A stretch of DNA of 64,000 bases from an uncultured Bacteroidales bacterium (GTDB lineage: Bacteria > Bacteroidota > Bacteroidia > Bacteroidales > Bacteroidaceae), in the NCBI GenBank assembly GCA_902798705.1, contig CADBXS010000014.1:1-64000 (forward strand), in the 5' to 3' direction. Position numbers and translations under genes: made by a program. Shown piece after piece: positions 1 through 9,416 of this stretch. Each line of letters opens with the position of its first letter. The first letter of the stretch is position 1. The notes beneath the pieces were generated by a model that was given only the letters and a program-made list of their open reading frames with translations, made no database searches and was not told where the DNA came from.

Positions 1-97
1 ACTCACGATGGACACCCTTGGCTTTGGCTGTGTGATTCCCGCTATTAGGGCTCACTCGGGACTTACACCCATTAGACAATGCTCATGCCGAGCATAC
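1..97 (-). mobile_element. Group II intron, 5' end (class C-like), cut by window edge
   Basis: Read on the minus strand, the sequence starts GTATGCTCGGCATGAGC and continues through a GGGTGTAAGTCCCGA block and an AAGGGTGTCC block. From memory, these match in order and spacing domain I of class C group II introns such as the Oceanobacillus iheyensis intron. The first stem (GCTC/GAGC) is kept with paired changes. The 5' nucleotide would be at 97, three bases past the hairpin at 101-137. Class C introns are known to insert just behind transcription terminators, which is the arrangement here. The rest of the intron, including any reverse transcriptase, lies outside the window. A fragment without a maturase cannot be excluded. 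Confidence 0.75.
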
Positions 98-100
98 CAG

Positions 101-137
101 CAGAAAGGCTTTCAGCTGATAGCCGAAAGCCTTTCTG
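101..137 (-). terminator. Terminator hairpin of the SusCD-fasciclin operon
   Basis: A perfect 13-bp inverted repeat (arms 101-113 and 125-137) with an 11-nt loop lies 27 bp beyond the stop codon of the last gene. The A/T-rich outer arm supplies T residues on the minus strand. The group II intron begins almost at the foot of the stem, so the natural tail after the hairpin has been displaced. Confidence 0.75.
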
Positions 138-164
138 CATGAATAATTATGAGAATGCTATGAA

Positions 165-2228
165 TTAGCGTTTCTTCAGAGGGAGATACCATCCCGCCTC
201 GGATGCAAGCTTGCCCATCAACGAAGCGTCAATGTTCGCGCTGCCATTGCGCTGAGCTACGGTGTTGCCAAGGAATGCGGTGTTGCCCGACCACTTGGAG
301 TAGCGCATGAGGTCGTAGAAGCGTGTGCCTTCGAAAGAGCCTTCAAGTGCCTCTTCTTCGAGAATCATGAGGGCAAGAGCAGCCTGGCGCTTCACTCTCA
401 CTTCATCACTCTCCAACCATTCCTTGTTGTGCTTGGTCACGGCTTCAAGAGTGACATTGTAGATGTCAACCGCCTGTTGGTATGCGAGAGAATCCTCGTG
501 AGTGGCATTCTCAGGGAGCTGTGCGTCAAACTCTGGTTCTGGAAGCAATCCAGAAACGTCGGTAGGAAGTTCATAGAATGGGTTAATCCAAGTGTCGCCC
601 GAACCCAAAGAGTGGATGCCATACTGATTAAGACGAATATTACCGGCTGCTGTAGTGTTGTTCAGATCAAACTGATCGCGAGTGTGGAAGATGTCCTCGT
701 CCCAACCTGCTGCATTGGCAAATTCACCAGAGAAACCACGAGAAGTGATTGCAGCAAGTCCAGTAAGTTCCTTTTCAGAGACATACTTTCTGAGTGATGA
801 TTCGGAAAGGCCATACTTGAGGATGCAGAATGCTGTCTCTGGGAATCCTGCGCCATTGAGTGCCTCTGCCAAGTGGAGATAGACGATAGGACGGCGATAG
901 AGTCCAACGAAATTCTGACGCCGGTCAGTCAATAGCATAGAACTGCCTTCCGTGTATTTCATGTTGTACTGACGAGTCTTGCTGTATTCACCATGATACA
1001 AATCAGTATAACTTTCCGTGTTGAAAACACTCTGGAGACGGAGGTCGCCAATGTAGAGATAAGGATAGTCGAAATCACCGTAAGCTGCTTCGTCCTTTGG
1101 TGCAATGACCACTTCGAAGTCAGTTGCTGAATTATAGACGAACACGCAGTTGTCCTGTGCCTGAGAAATCTCGGAAATGTGTGTCGATGGGATGATAGGA
1201 GCATAGTAGTTATTGCTATACTGCGCATTGAAGAGAGAACGGACGGAGGAAGTTGTGCCATAGTAAGCAATGGTGTCCATAGGCACATAAACCAGATAGT
1301 CGTCATTTGTAGAAACGCCATTTGGAATTCCTGAGAAACGCATATCATAGTTGCTGTTTACATAACTGAATGAGTTGTTGTTCCATTCTACAGTACGATC
1401 GCCAGTGGTGATTTCCTCATTTGGGAAAGCAAGATAGTCGTGATAGTAGCGCACAGCCTCTACGAAGTCAGCCTGATTCTGCGTGAATGATCCGCGATAG
1501 AGATAGAGTTCAGCAAGCATGAGACGAACAGGGATGAAGAAATGGCGCATGTAGCTGGAACCGGATCCATAAGAAGGCAGAAGGCCTGCGTTGCGGTCGC
1601 GCGATGCATATTGCAGGAGGTCGTTGATGCAGAATGTGGTGATAGACACCATATCGCCAGCACCCGTTGATGTGTTGTTGAACTTCGTTACGATGTCGTC
1701 GGCTTCGGAAGCTGTGATGACAGGAGTGGTGACAAATGGCACCTTGCCATAAATCTTTGCCAACTCCAGATAGGTCCATGCACGGAAGCACTTGGCCGCT
1801 ATGATTTCCCTTTCGTAGTAGCTTTCTCCCATAGAGCGAAGTGTGCTATCCACATTAGCAAGGAAGATATTGCAGGAGTTGATGACAGCATAGTAGTCCG
1901 TAGGGTCGTTGTATGCATTGCTGGTAGTGGTAGCATTTTGAGCAAGCTCCTGCAAATCCATGGATGCACTGACGGTGTTGAGCTGAACCAGGTCGGCACG
2001 CACCTCACCAAGGATAATGCTACGATCTGCCACCTTCTGCATGTTCTGAAGAATGCCCATCATCTGATAAAGCGTGTCCTTAGGAGCAAGGTCGGTGGTG
2101 ACAAGCTTGTTTTCAGCTGTGAACATGTCCTCACAGGAGGTTAAAAAGAAGAACGAAGAATGAAGAATGAAGAATGTGATCAGCACAGAAATGGATTTCC
2201 TCATCTTCTGAATATAATTGTACTTCAT
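165..2228 (-). CDS. RagB/SusD family outer-membrane nutrient-binding lipoprotein (second pair)
   Basis: A 687-residue surface lipoprotein that should cap the SusC-type transporter encoded directly upstream (2255-5533, 26-bp gap) and hand it ligand. The N-terminus is hydrophobic and ends in a lipobox, FLTSC, with Cys32 as the lipidated residue. The SusD N-terminal helical region follows (about 45-190), with a typical stretch around FRAWTYLELAKIYGKVPF, and the C-terminal part ends in a run resembling RFYDLMRYSKW. At 687 residues it is longer than most SusD proteins (about 500-600). A second Met at residue 9 is an alternative start. It is the last gene of the operon and is followed by the terminator at 101-137. 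The ligand cannot be told from sequence. Confidence 0.9.
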   Translation of the reverse strand: MKYNYIQKMRKSISVLITFFILHSSFFFLTSCEDMFTAENKLVTTDLAPKDTLYQMMGILQNMQKVADRSIILGEVRADLVQLNTVSASMDLQELAQNATTTSNAYNDPTDYYAVINSCNIFLANVDSTLRSMGESYYEREIIAAKCFRAWTYLELAKIYGKVPFVTTPVITASEADDIVTKFNNTSTGAGDMVSITTFCINDLLQYASRDRNAGLLPSYGSGSSYMRHFFIPVRLMLAELYLYRGSFTQNQADFVEAVRYYHDYLAFPNEEITTGDRTVEWNNNSFSYVNSNYDMRFSGIPNGVSTNDDYLVYVPMDTIAYYGTTSSVRSLFNAQYSNNYYAPIIPSTHISEISQAQDNCVFVYNSATDFEVVIAPKDEAAYGDFDYPYLYIGDLRLQSVFNTESYTDLYHGEYSKTRQYNMKYTEGSSMLLTDRRQNFVGLYRRPIVYLHLAEALNGAGFPETAFCILKYGLSESSLRKYVSEKELTGLAAITSRGFSGEFANAAGWDEDIFHTRDQFDLNNTTAAGNIRLNQYGIHSLGSGDTWINPFYELPTDVSGLLPEPEFDAQLPENATHEDSLAYQQAVDIYNVTLEAVTKHNKEWLESDEVRVKRQAALALMILEEEALEGSFEGTRFYDLMRYSKWSGNTAFLGNTVAQRNGSANIDASLMGKLASEAGWYLPLKKR

Positions 2229-2254
2229 AATTGAATGATGTTTTTATGATGGAA

Positions 2255-5200
2255 TTAGAGGTTGATCTTCACTCCGAGCGTAAAGCTACGTCCTGCGTTG
2301 AGATAGCCGGCGTCAATGCCCTGAACGAGCACACTGTTGCCTGCCGTGATTTCTGGGTCGTTGCCAAGATACTTGGTGAAGGTGTAGAGGTTGTTGGCTG
2401 CTACCCAAACAGAGATTCCCTGAATGTACTCGTTCTGAATAGGCACATTGTAGCCAAGTGTGACGGTTTTGAGTTTGAGATAGCTGCCATCCTCGATCCA
2501 ACGGTCGGAGAAGCGGCTGTTGCCCATAGGGTCGCCATACACCACCTTAGGAATGTCGGTAACCTGTCCTTCGGTCATCCAACGACGGTTGAGTGCAGTG
2601 GTCTGATTCATGAATCGAGAACCCGACTCAAGAAGTGCGCGCTGGTAGTTGTAGATGTCGTTGCCGAGCGAGTAGTTGAAGTGAACACCCAAGTTCCAGT
2701 GCTTGCCAATGTAGAAGTTGGCACGGATGTTACCATAGATGTCTGGATTAGGGTCGCCGATGACAACGCGGTCATCCTCGTTGATAATCTTGTTGTTGTC
2801 CTGGTCAACAAAACGCATGTCACCTGCACCGAAGTAGGTCTTGTTGCCTGCCAAGTCCTGAATAGAAAGTCCTTCGGACTCAGCTGCAGCACTGTTGGCA
2901 TAAACACCGTTGGTCTTGTAGCCATAGAACATACCAGCTGCCATACCCACCTTCGTAAGAATCGTGCCGTTGAAGAGGTTGGTTGTGAAACTGTCAACAC
3001 CACCTGGCAAACGGGTAATCTTGTTCTTGTAGTGTCCCATGCTGGCACCGAGTTCGAACTTGAAGTTGCGGTTGTTAATCAGTTTAGCAACAAATGCAGC
3101 GTCGAAGCCTTCGTTCTGAAGCTTTCCGTCGTTGGTCCAATAGTCGGTAAGACCTGCCACATAAGTCAGAGAACTCAAGGTGATGAGGTTGTTGGTCCAC
3201 GACTTGAAGTAGTTCACCTTCACGTTCAGTCGGTTGTTGAAGAAATTGCCTTCGATTCCCGCATTGAGACGGTTGGTGGTTTCCCAACGAAGTGTGGTGT
3301 TACCGATGTTGCCGAGTGCCAAGGATGGATAACTCTGTCCAAAGAAAGTGCTAGCAGCCAGATAAGTAAGAGTAGCTGCATTATCAACCTGGTCGTTACC
3401 AACTGACTCGAAGCCAACATTGAGCTTGAGGAGGTTCACGCCATTGTTTGCCTTGAACCAATCTTCATTAGAGATTACCCATGAACCCTGGATGGATGGG
3501 AATACGCCCCATGCCACACCAAAGAGCTTAAGACCAGCATCTGTCTCCTTACCGAAGCGAGAACTTGTTTCGATAGAGAACTGGCCATCGAGGTAGTACT
3601 TTTCCTTGTAGTTGTAGCTCACATTGGCATAGTAGCTGAGAGAGCGCCAATTGGTGTCCACACCATTGTTCTCCTTGAAAGAGAGATTGGTTGACATGTT
3701 AGGCATCTTGTCGTTCTGAGCGCTATAACCCAACATGTAGGAAGAGTTGTAAGTGTCGTTCATGAAGCGAACACCACCATAGATGTCGAGACGATGTTGT
3801 CCGAGCGGAATAGCCCAGTCGGCACGTGTGTCGCTGAAGATGGAATTGTGCTTGGAGTAGATGGATGCGTTGGTATTGCTCACATAGCCATGTCCTTCGA
3901 GCAAATAAGTAGGCATACCAATGAGCGGCGTGAAGTAACGCTCATCGAAGCTCTGCATGTTGTAGCTGAAGCGCTCTGTTACTGTGAGGTTCTTGGTTGG
4001 GAACCACTGTGGAGCAATCGTCACGCCCACCTGAGTGAGGTCGGTGTGATTCTTGTTCTTAGCCTCAGCATTCTCAAGTATTGCCTTTGGATTGGCAATG
4101 GAAGCAGACGGACCTATTACCTCATCGAGATAAGTGTCGGCGTCGGAAACGAAGCTCGATACCTTGCCATCGGTTGAGAAGTCGTATGGACTGAGGAATG
4201 GCGACTTGATGAGAGAAAGTACGTTGGTAGCTGCAATGGCAGAACTATTGAGGTTAGATGAAAGACCTGCATCACGAAGGTCGCGTGTGATGTTGGTGTA
4301 CATGGCATCGAAACGAGTGGAGAACCACTTGTTGAGAACGATGTCGGTGTTGAATCGGATGTTGAAACGATTCATGTCGTTGTCACGCAGAGTAGCATTG
4401 GCATTGGCGTAGCCTACAGAAAGGTTGTAGTTTGCCACGTCGTCACCACCCTGGATGTGGAGGCTGTAGTTCTGTGAGAGTGCTTCCCTGTAGGACACAT
4501 CCTTCCAGTCAGTATCATTATGATACATATTATAATAATAGTAGGAAGGGTCGGTGTTGAGGAACTTGAACTCGTTGAGCTTGGTGCCTGTGGTCTGCAA
4601 CATCTGAGATGCGTAAGCACGGTATTCGCCAGCTTTCATCACATCCATGGTTCTTGGAATCAATTCCAAACCAACCGATGCGTTGAAGTCGATGCGAGTG
4701 GCCATGGACTTGTTGCGCTTGGTGTTGATGAGAATCACACCATTGGCAGCCTTGGCACCATAGATGGCAGTTCCATTCTTGAGCACTTCAATGCTCTCAA
4801 CGTCGTCCATGTTGATGGAAGCGAGGAGGTTGTTGAAGTAGCCCTGATGAATCATTTCGCTATCATAGAGCATGTCGTAGATGACACCATCCAAAACGAT
4901 GAGTGGCTGCGCATTGGCGTTGAGCGAATTGAGTCCGTTGATGAACATGACATCACCCTGTCCGTTAAGTGCTGAACGGCTGATGGAGCGAACATCCGAA
5001 CCCAAGCGGTCGCGTATCTCATCGTCGGCAGAGAAGCCTGTGGTGCGTTCGAAGTCCTTGATTCCAACCGACTTGCTTCCCTTTGTCTTGGCTGTGTAGT
5101 CAGGAAGATAGCGGTCGGAAAGGAGCTTGAAGTTCACACCCTCGGAACGACCATTGATGGCGGAGCTAACCAAATTGTAGCCTTCGAGCTCTGCCGTGAT

Positions 5201-5533
5201 GGAGGAAACGAATGTAGGCACCTTGATGGTGTATTCGCCCTTCTCGTTCGTCATGGCCGTATAATAGGAGTTGTTGTATGATTTCAGCTTCACACCTGCG
5301 AGGGGCTCGCCTGTGGCAGCGTCAACCACCTTACCCGAAATCTCCTTCATTGGATATTTCTTCACAGATGTTTGCTTCTTACTCTTCTCTTGCAAAGGAG
5401 CAACAACAGCACTTGCCTCTTCGGTTTCGTCCTGAGCAAGAACTGGTGACGCAGCTGCGAAGAATATCATGGATGCGAGTGCATACTTGGCTACTCGCAT
5501 GAGATTGCCTGAATATAACTTTATCTGTTTCAT
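2255..5533 (-). CDS. SusC/RagA family TonB-linked outer-membrane transporter (second pair)
   Basis: A 1092-residue outer-membrane beta-barrel importer. A signal peptide ends near VLA|QD (residue 33). A polar linker follows, then a carboxypeptidase-regulatory-like beta-sandwich (about 64-136, with ISGKVVDAATGEPLAGV), then the plug (about 150-290, with PLIVLDGVIYD and VESIEVLKNGTAIYGAKAAN), then the barrel to a C-terminal strand ending GVKINL. The usual LDEVVV-like TonB box between sandwich and plug is not recognisable. The gene lies 11 bp after the fasciclin gene at 5545 and 26 bp before its SusD partner, so all are probably on one transcript. The length and intact frame suggest a working gene; the substrate is unknown. 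Confidence 0.92.
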   Translation of the reverse strand: MKQIKLYSGNLMRVAKYALASMIFFAAASPVLAQDETEEASAVVAPLQEKSKKQTSVKKYPMKEISGKVVDAATGEPLAGVKLKSYNNSYYTAMTNEKGEYTIKVPTFVSSITAELEGYNLVSSAINGRSEGVNFKLLSDRYLPDYTAKTKGSKSVGIKDFERTTGFSADDEIRDRLGSDVRSISRSALNGQGDVMFINGLNSLNANAQPLIVLDGVIYDMLYDSEMIHQGYFNNLLASINMDDVESIEVLKNGTAIYGAKAANGVILINTKRNKSMATRIDFNASVGLELIPRTMDVMKAGEYRAYASQMLQTTGTKLNEFKFLNTDPSYYYYNMYHNDTDWKDVSYREALSQNYSLHIQGGDDVANYNLSVGYANANATLRDNDMNRFNIRFNTDIVLNKWFSTRFDAMYTNITRDLRDAGLSSNLNSSAIAATNVLSLIKSPFLSPYDFSTDGKVSSFVSDADTYLDEVIGPSASIANPKAILENAEAKNKNHTDLTQVGVTIAPQWFPTKNLTVTERFSYNMQSFDERYFTPLIGMPTYLLEGHGYVSNTNASIYSKHNSIFSDTRADWAIPLGQHRLDIYGGVRFMNDTYNSSYMLGYSAQNDKMPNMSTNLSFKENNGVDTNWRSLSYYANVSYNYKEKYYLDGQFSIETSSRFGKETDAGLKLFGVAWGVFPSIQGSWVISNEDWFKANNGVNLLKLNVGFESVGNDQVDNAATLTYLAASTFFGQSYPSLALGNIGNTTLRWETTNRLNAGIEGNFFNNRLNVKVNYFKSWTNNLITLSSLTYVAGLTDYWTNDGKLQNEGFDAAFVAKLINNRNFKFELGASMGHYKNKITRLPGGVDSFTTNLFNGTILTKVGMAAGMFYGYKTNGVYANSAAAESEGLSIQDLAGNKTYFGAGDMRFVDQDNNKIINEDDRVVIGDPNPDIYGNIRANFYIGKHWNLGVHFNYSLGNDIYNYQRALLESGSRFMNQTTALNRRWMTEGQVTDIPKVVYGDPMGNSRFSDRWIEDGSYLKLKTVTLGYNVPIQNEYIQGISVWVAANNLYTFTKYLGNDPEITAGNSVLVQGIDAGYLNAGRSFTLGVKINL

Positions 5534-5544
5534 TGTATCAGAGT

Positions 5545-7269
5545 TTATTCGTTAGTAGTTTCTTCTGCCTCATCCCTATGAGGAACAAAGAGGAAGCAGT
5601 CGATGATCATATCCTTCGTATAAGAAGAGCGCTCGCTGGTTGTCACGTAGCTGGAGAGCTGGAAATAAACGCCAGGGGTGGTGCTGTAGTAGCTATTGGC
5701 AAACTCATAGGTGCCAATATAAACCGTGTCGATGACGTAAGGGTTAGTGACGAAGTTACGAGAGCCATCAGGAGTACGGAAGCTATAGGTTGCCGATGTT
5801 GGCATAGCACCCGTCTTGCTGCGCTCGAAGAGAGCTGCACGGAACTTGGAAGGAAGATAGACATGAGTGGTGTCGGTGCCATAAGTCTGGTAAGGGAGGA
5901 AACGAACGTAAATGTCGTACTTTCCAGACAGCGTGTTAGGAATCTGATAAGAGAATTCCGTGTTACGAGTTGAGCTGGCAGCTGAGAAAATAGCCATACC
6001 ACTACCACTGATGCTGTCGGCAGATGAGCTTCGAACCGAGATACTAGTTGCCTGTTGATTGGTCCAGTCGGTTCCTGTCTCAAGGTAACGGGTTTCCTCT
6101 GCCTCCACAACAATCTTCTTGAAGAAATTGTTGTACTTGGTGTAAGGAATATCGTTCATCTTGTACATCGTACCATTACTGCAAGTGTACTTGTCGAGAT
6201 AGTTGCCGAGAATACCCTCTGCACTGTATGGCTTGAGATACTTGTTGTACTCCCAAGTGCGGCGAGAATAAACAGTGGAGAAGAGAGAGTCGTTCTGAGT
6301 CTTTTGGTTCATGCTCTCACTCATGTTGTAGAACAAGTCGCACACCGTGAAATAGTTAGCATAGTAATTCTGAATGGAGTCGCGAACAGACTCTTCGGAA
6401 TTGAATGACACATTGAAGTTGAAATACTTCTTTGCCTCTTCGTAACGCTGCTGGTATGCCTGCTGACTTGGAAGAATAGCCAAGTAGGTGGAGTCCTCAC
6501 GATAGAGGAAAGCACCGAGTTGAGCAAGTGCCTTGTTGTTACGAATCATCACGGAGTCAACATAAATGGTGTTACCTGTTTCCAAATCGACACCACGCGA
6601 AACGCTTCGATGCTCATCGAGTGAGTCGGTGTTGAACTTGTAGAGGTAGTTGTAAAGCGAGATGATAGTATCTGGATTCACACCTGGATCCAAGGTTGCC
6701 TTGAAGGCATCCCAATCGTCCTCAATGAATTCGAAGAGGTTTGGCTGATAAGGAAGGTCCTCACCCATAACGTGGACAATACCGTTGGTACAACCCACAT
6801 TCACCTTGGAGAGGCTTCTGTTCTGAATCGTATTGTCAGCAAGTGTTCCCACGTTGACAATCTTGTCGTTGAGGAGATAGACACTCTGCGCTTTGTTGCC
6901 CAACGAAATGTTGTAACGCATGAGGTGGTTCTTCACAAAGCGATTGACAACGTTCTTTTTCTTTCCTGTACTGATGAGGGAAAGAAGGCTGTCTTTATTG
7001 AACGTACCATTAACAGGAGCCAAAACGGTGAGCACCTGAGGGTCATTGAGCTCAGATTCATAGCCAGCAGCCTTGAGCACAGCAACGAAATCGCTAAGAT
7101 TCGGCTGGCTCTGGAGATAGCCCATGGTGGTTCCGCTGTAGGATTCACCAAGCGAAGAAGTGGAACCTTCATAGTGGTCATCCCACGTGTCGGAACAGGA
7201 AGCGAAGGCAAGTACACCAACAACTGCCAAAGCTCCAGCTCGTAATGTGTTCTTGATATTATATTTCAT
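5545..7269 (-). CDS. Fasciclin-domain surface lipoprotein (574 aa)
   Basis: A lipoprotein with lipobox FASC and lipidated Cys25. Residues about 55-170 form a fasciclin (FAS1) domain: LSDFVAVLKAAGYE, then a VLAPVNGTFNKDSL segment like the FAS1 H1 box, then NGIVHVMGEDLPYQP at the end. The middle (about 180-380) is helical and rich in Asp/Tyr. The C-terminal 180 residues start IVVEAEETRYLETGTDW and look like a beta-sandwich, perhaps carbohydrate- or protein-binding. FAS1 domains usually mediate adhesion or matrix binding. Lying between two SusCD pairs, it may be an accessory surface binding protein of the uptake system; that role is inference. Confidence 0.8.
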   Translation of the reverse strand: MKYNIKNTLRAGALAVVGVLAFASCSDTWDDHYEGSTSSLGESYSGTTMGYLQSQPNLSDFVAVLKAAGYESELNDPQVLTVLAPVNGTFNKDSLLSLISTGKKKNVVNRFVKNHLMRYNISLGNKAQSVYLLNDKIVNVGTLADNTIQNRSLSKVNVGCTNGIVHVMGEDLPYQPNLFEFIEDDWDAFKATLDPGVNPDTIISLYNYLYKFNTDSLDEHRSVSRGVDLETGNTIYVDSVMIRNNKALAQLGAFLYREDSTYLAILPSQQAYQQRYEEAKKYFNFNVSFNSEESVRDSIQNYYANYFTVCDLFYNMSESMNQKTQNDSLFSTVYSRRTWEYNKYLKPYSAEGILGNYLDKYTCSNGTMYKMNDIPYTKYNNFFKKIVVEAEETRYLETGTDWTNQQATSISVRSSSADSISGSGMAIFSAASSTRNTEFSYQIPNTLSGKYDIYVRFLPYQTYGTDTTHVYLPSKFRAALFERSKTGAMPTSATYSFRTPDGSRNFVTNPYVIDTVYIGTYEFANSYYSTTPGVYFQLSSYVTTSERSSYTKDMIIDCFLFVPHRDEAEETTNE

Positions 7270-7301
7270 CGTACTGATATTTTATAGTTGTTAGTGTGTG
7301 A

Positions 7302-9401
7302 TTACAATCTGTCTTCTGCCACATCTGGGTTAGCATAAACAGCACTTGGACAAATTTCGATAGCATCGAAGTTCATCTCATTCTCGGTAGATTCCATCTT
7401 CTGCTCCAAACGGAGGACTGGATGCGTCTTGCCATCGGAATGGAACGTACCAATCACCTTGCGGAGCGTATTGTTCTGGGTTCGGAATGAGTTACCGATT
7501 GAACCAGAACCATCCTCATTGATGCTGCCGTAAGAGTCCATACCCTTCATCCAGCCACGGTAGTGGAACTGCTTGTCGAAGGCAGCAATCTGCTCTTCTT
7601 CGCCAAGCGACGTATCGCTCTTCCAGCCCACTTTTGTTTCGTCACCATTAGGACGCATATCGAATGGGATGCCCTGAGGTATATCGTTGATGTAGTACTG
7701 AACGATACCACGAGAAGCAAAACCAATGCAAGTGAACATTCGGATTTCCCATTCACCTGCAGGCACTGCAGGCAAGGTGATGGCAACATTGAAGCGTCCC
7801 TTCACTGTCACTTCATCTCCTTCGTATGACCAGAAGTGGAGCACACGGTTACGCACATGAACGTGAGTTTCATCGGTATATGCCCAGTTAGCGGCTGTTC
7901 CCGACTTAAATCCTAAGCAAGTATTGACATTCGTAGCAGCCTTTGAACCCTGACCACCTCGTCCATAACGTCCATTCTGGATAGTGGATTTAGTGAAGTG
8001 GCCACGGGCACCACTGGTGATGAAGTCAGGAGAAAGTGTAGAACAGTCGAGTCGCATACGCTCGCTGAACACGTCTGCCTGTACATTGTGGTTGCGGTTG
8101 GTTGGCCATGGGCTGTCTTCGAGTGTGACACCATAGCTGAGAATATCGTCGATGTAGTGATAAACACCATTTACAGCGGTCTGGATCACATTCACCTCAC
8201 TGGCAGGTAAGATTCTTGCACCACGGATGCGGTAGCCACGGCTGTCACGACGACTCTGCACACCACGACGGTTGATGTAGAGTCCCGATTCTGTTCCACT
8301 TGGGAAAGAAGCCTTGATGACACCAAATGGAAGCATCGTCTCATACCAGTCAGCAATGTCCCAACGACGGCGGTTGAAGCAATTCGCAAGAGAACTGTTT
8401 GGTGCATCCACAGCCGTGAACTGATAGTAAGTCATCTGACAAGGAAGGAGATGATAAGAGATGAAACGGTTGAGTGCATTTTCACGCGAAGTAGGGTCTT
8501 CGTTGTTGGCATCTTCAGGATAAATTGGGTCATACAGGCGATGTGCCAATTTCTTCATGCCTTCCATGTTGGTCACGCCATACTGTGCAAACACTTCGTC
8601 ACGAGGAACGAGTGCAGTATATTTGAAGTAGCGATGCTCTGGATAAGCAACATTGTCGTACTCAACGGCAGTGTGGATACAGAGCTTGTCGTTTGTCCAG
8701 TCGATGGAGTCGGAACCCACAGAGTAGGATTCGTCAATATAACGCTGGAGAGAGTCCTTCATGTGTGTTGCCTCGAGTGCCATATAGAAGAGGGAAATGG
8801 TGGAGTCCTCAGCCAGCACGTCAGGCAGCATGGCATTCTTGGCACCAATCACACTGTTCATCGTGTGAACCACACCATTCTCCACGGAGTCGTCCATCTG
8901 AATCATGCGTGCCTCCTTATTAATATATACAGCCAACTGGATTTCACCAGGAATAGAAACTGTATCAGAGTCGCAAGTGATGGTGAGCGGACGCTCCAGC
9001 ATGTTCATCGTTGGGTAAGTACCATCATTGAAGTCGGTGGTAAAGAAAGCCTGTTCAATGATGTGTGTGAAGGTGATGGTGTCGCAGTCCTGCTGACTCA
9101 GCTGGTCAATAGAAGTGAGTCCACGTCCTTTGAGATACTTCTGCACGGCCTCGTTGGTTGGTGCGAAAACGGTATAGGAACCGTAAGTACCGAGCAAGTC
9201 CATCATCTTCGAGCGCTGAACAATGGCAGAAAAATCACTGAACTTCTCTCGATTCTTCAAGAAGTCGGAAGCATATTCGGCAGTCGATGTGAAATAGTTT
9301 TCCACACCTGGGTCGTCATCACAGCTGACGAAAGACACCTGCACTGCCGATAAGAGGAAGGCAGCCACTGCCAATAATCTGAATTTGATATTTGGTTTCA
9401 T
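7302..9401 (-). CDS. Fasciclin-domain surface lipoprotein (699 aa)
   Basis: A lipoprotein with lipobox FVSC and Cys27. The first FAS1 domain (about 55-190) has FSDFSAIVQRSKMMDLL, TVFAPTNEAVQKYL and NGVVHTMNSVIGA, matching the H1 and H2 boxes of the family. A second, diverged FAS1-like unit spans about 200-430 and ends near NGVYHYIDDILSYGV. The C-terminal 250 residues are beta-rich (for example GEWEIRMFTCIGFASRG) and may be a jelly-roll binding module. The architecture parallels that of the next gene (5545-7269, 32-bp gap), suggesting an old duplication. The ligand is not known. Confidence 0.82.
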   Translation of the reverse strand: MKPNIKFRLLAVAAFLLSAVQVSFVSCDDDPGVENYFTSTAEYASDFLKNREKFSDFSAIVQRSKMMDLLGTYGSYTVFAPTNEAVQKYLKGRGLTSIDQLSQQDCDTITFTHIIEQAFFTTDFNDGTYPTMNMLERPLTITCDSDTVSIPGEIQLAVYINKEARMIQMDDSVENGVVHTMNSVIGAKNAMLPDVLAEDSTISLFYMALEATHMKDSLQRYIDESYSVGSDSIDWTNDKLCIHTAVEYDNVAYPEHRYFKYTALVPRDEVFAQYGVTNMEGMKKLAHRLYDPIYPEDANNEDPTSRENALNRFISYHLLPCQMTYYQFTAVDAPNSSLANCFNRRRWDIADWYETMLPFGVIKASFPSGTESGLYINRRGVQSRRDSRGYRIRGARILPASEVNVIQTAVNGVYHYIDDILSYGVTLEDSPWPTNRNHNVQADVFSERMRLDCSTLSPDFITSGARGHFTKSTIQNGRYGRGGQGSKAATNVNTCLGFKSGTAANWAYTDETHVHVRNRVLHFWSYEGDEVTVKGRFNVAITLPAVPAGEWEIRMFTCIGFASRGIVQYYINDIPQGIPFDMRPNGDETKVGWKSDTSLGEEEQIAAFDKQFHYRGWMKGMDSYGSINEDGSGSIGNSFRTQNNTLRKVIGTFHSDGKTHPVLRLEQKMESTENEMNFDAIEICPSAVYANPDVAEDRL

Positions 9402-9416
9402 TGTTGTGTCGATTTT

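Noticed and set aside
2231..3406. Long plus-strand open frame (391 codons)
   Set aside because: It is antisense to the end of the SusC gene; the composition (Val/His-rich) is a mirror of the real frame and no domain is visible.
8451..9353. Plus-strand open frame of 300 codons
   Set aside because: Shadow of the fasciclin lipoprotein; no start context or domain of its own.
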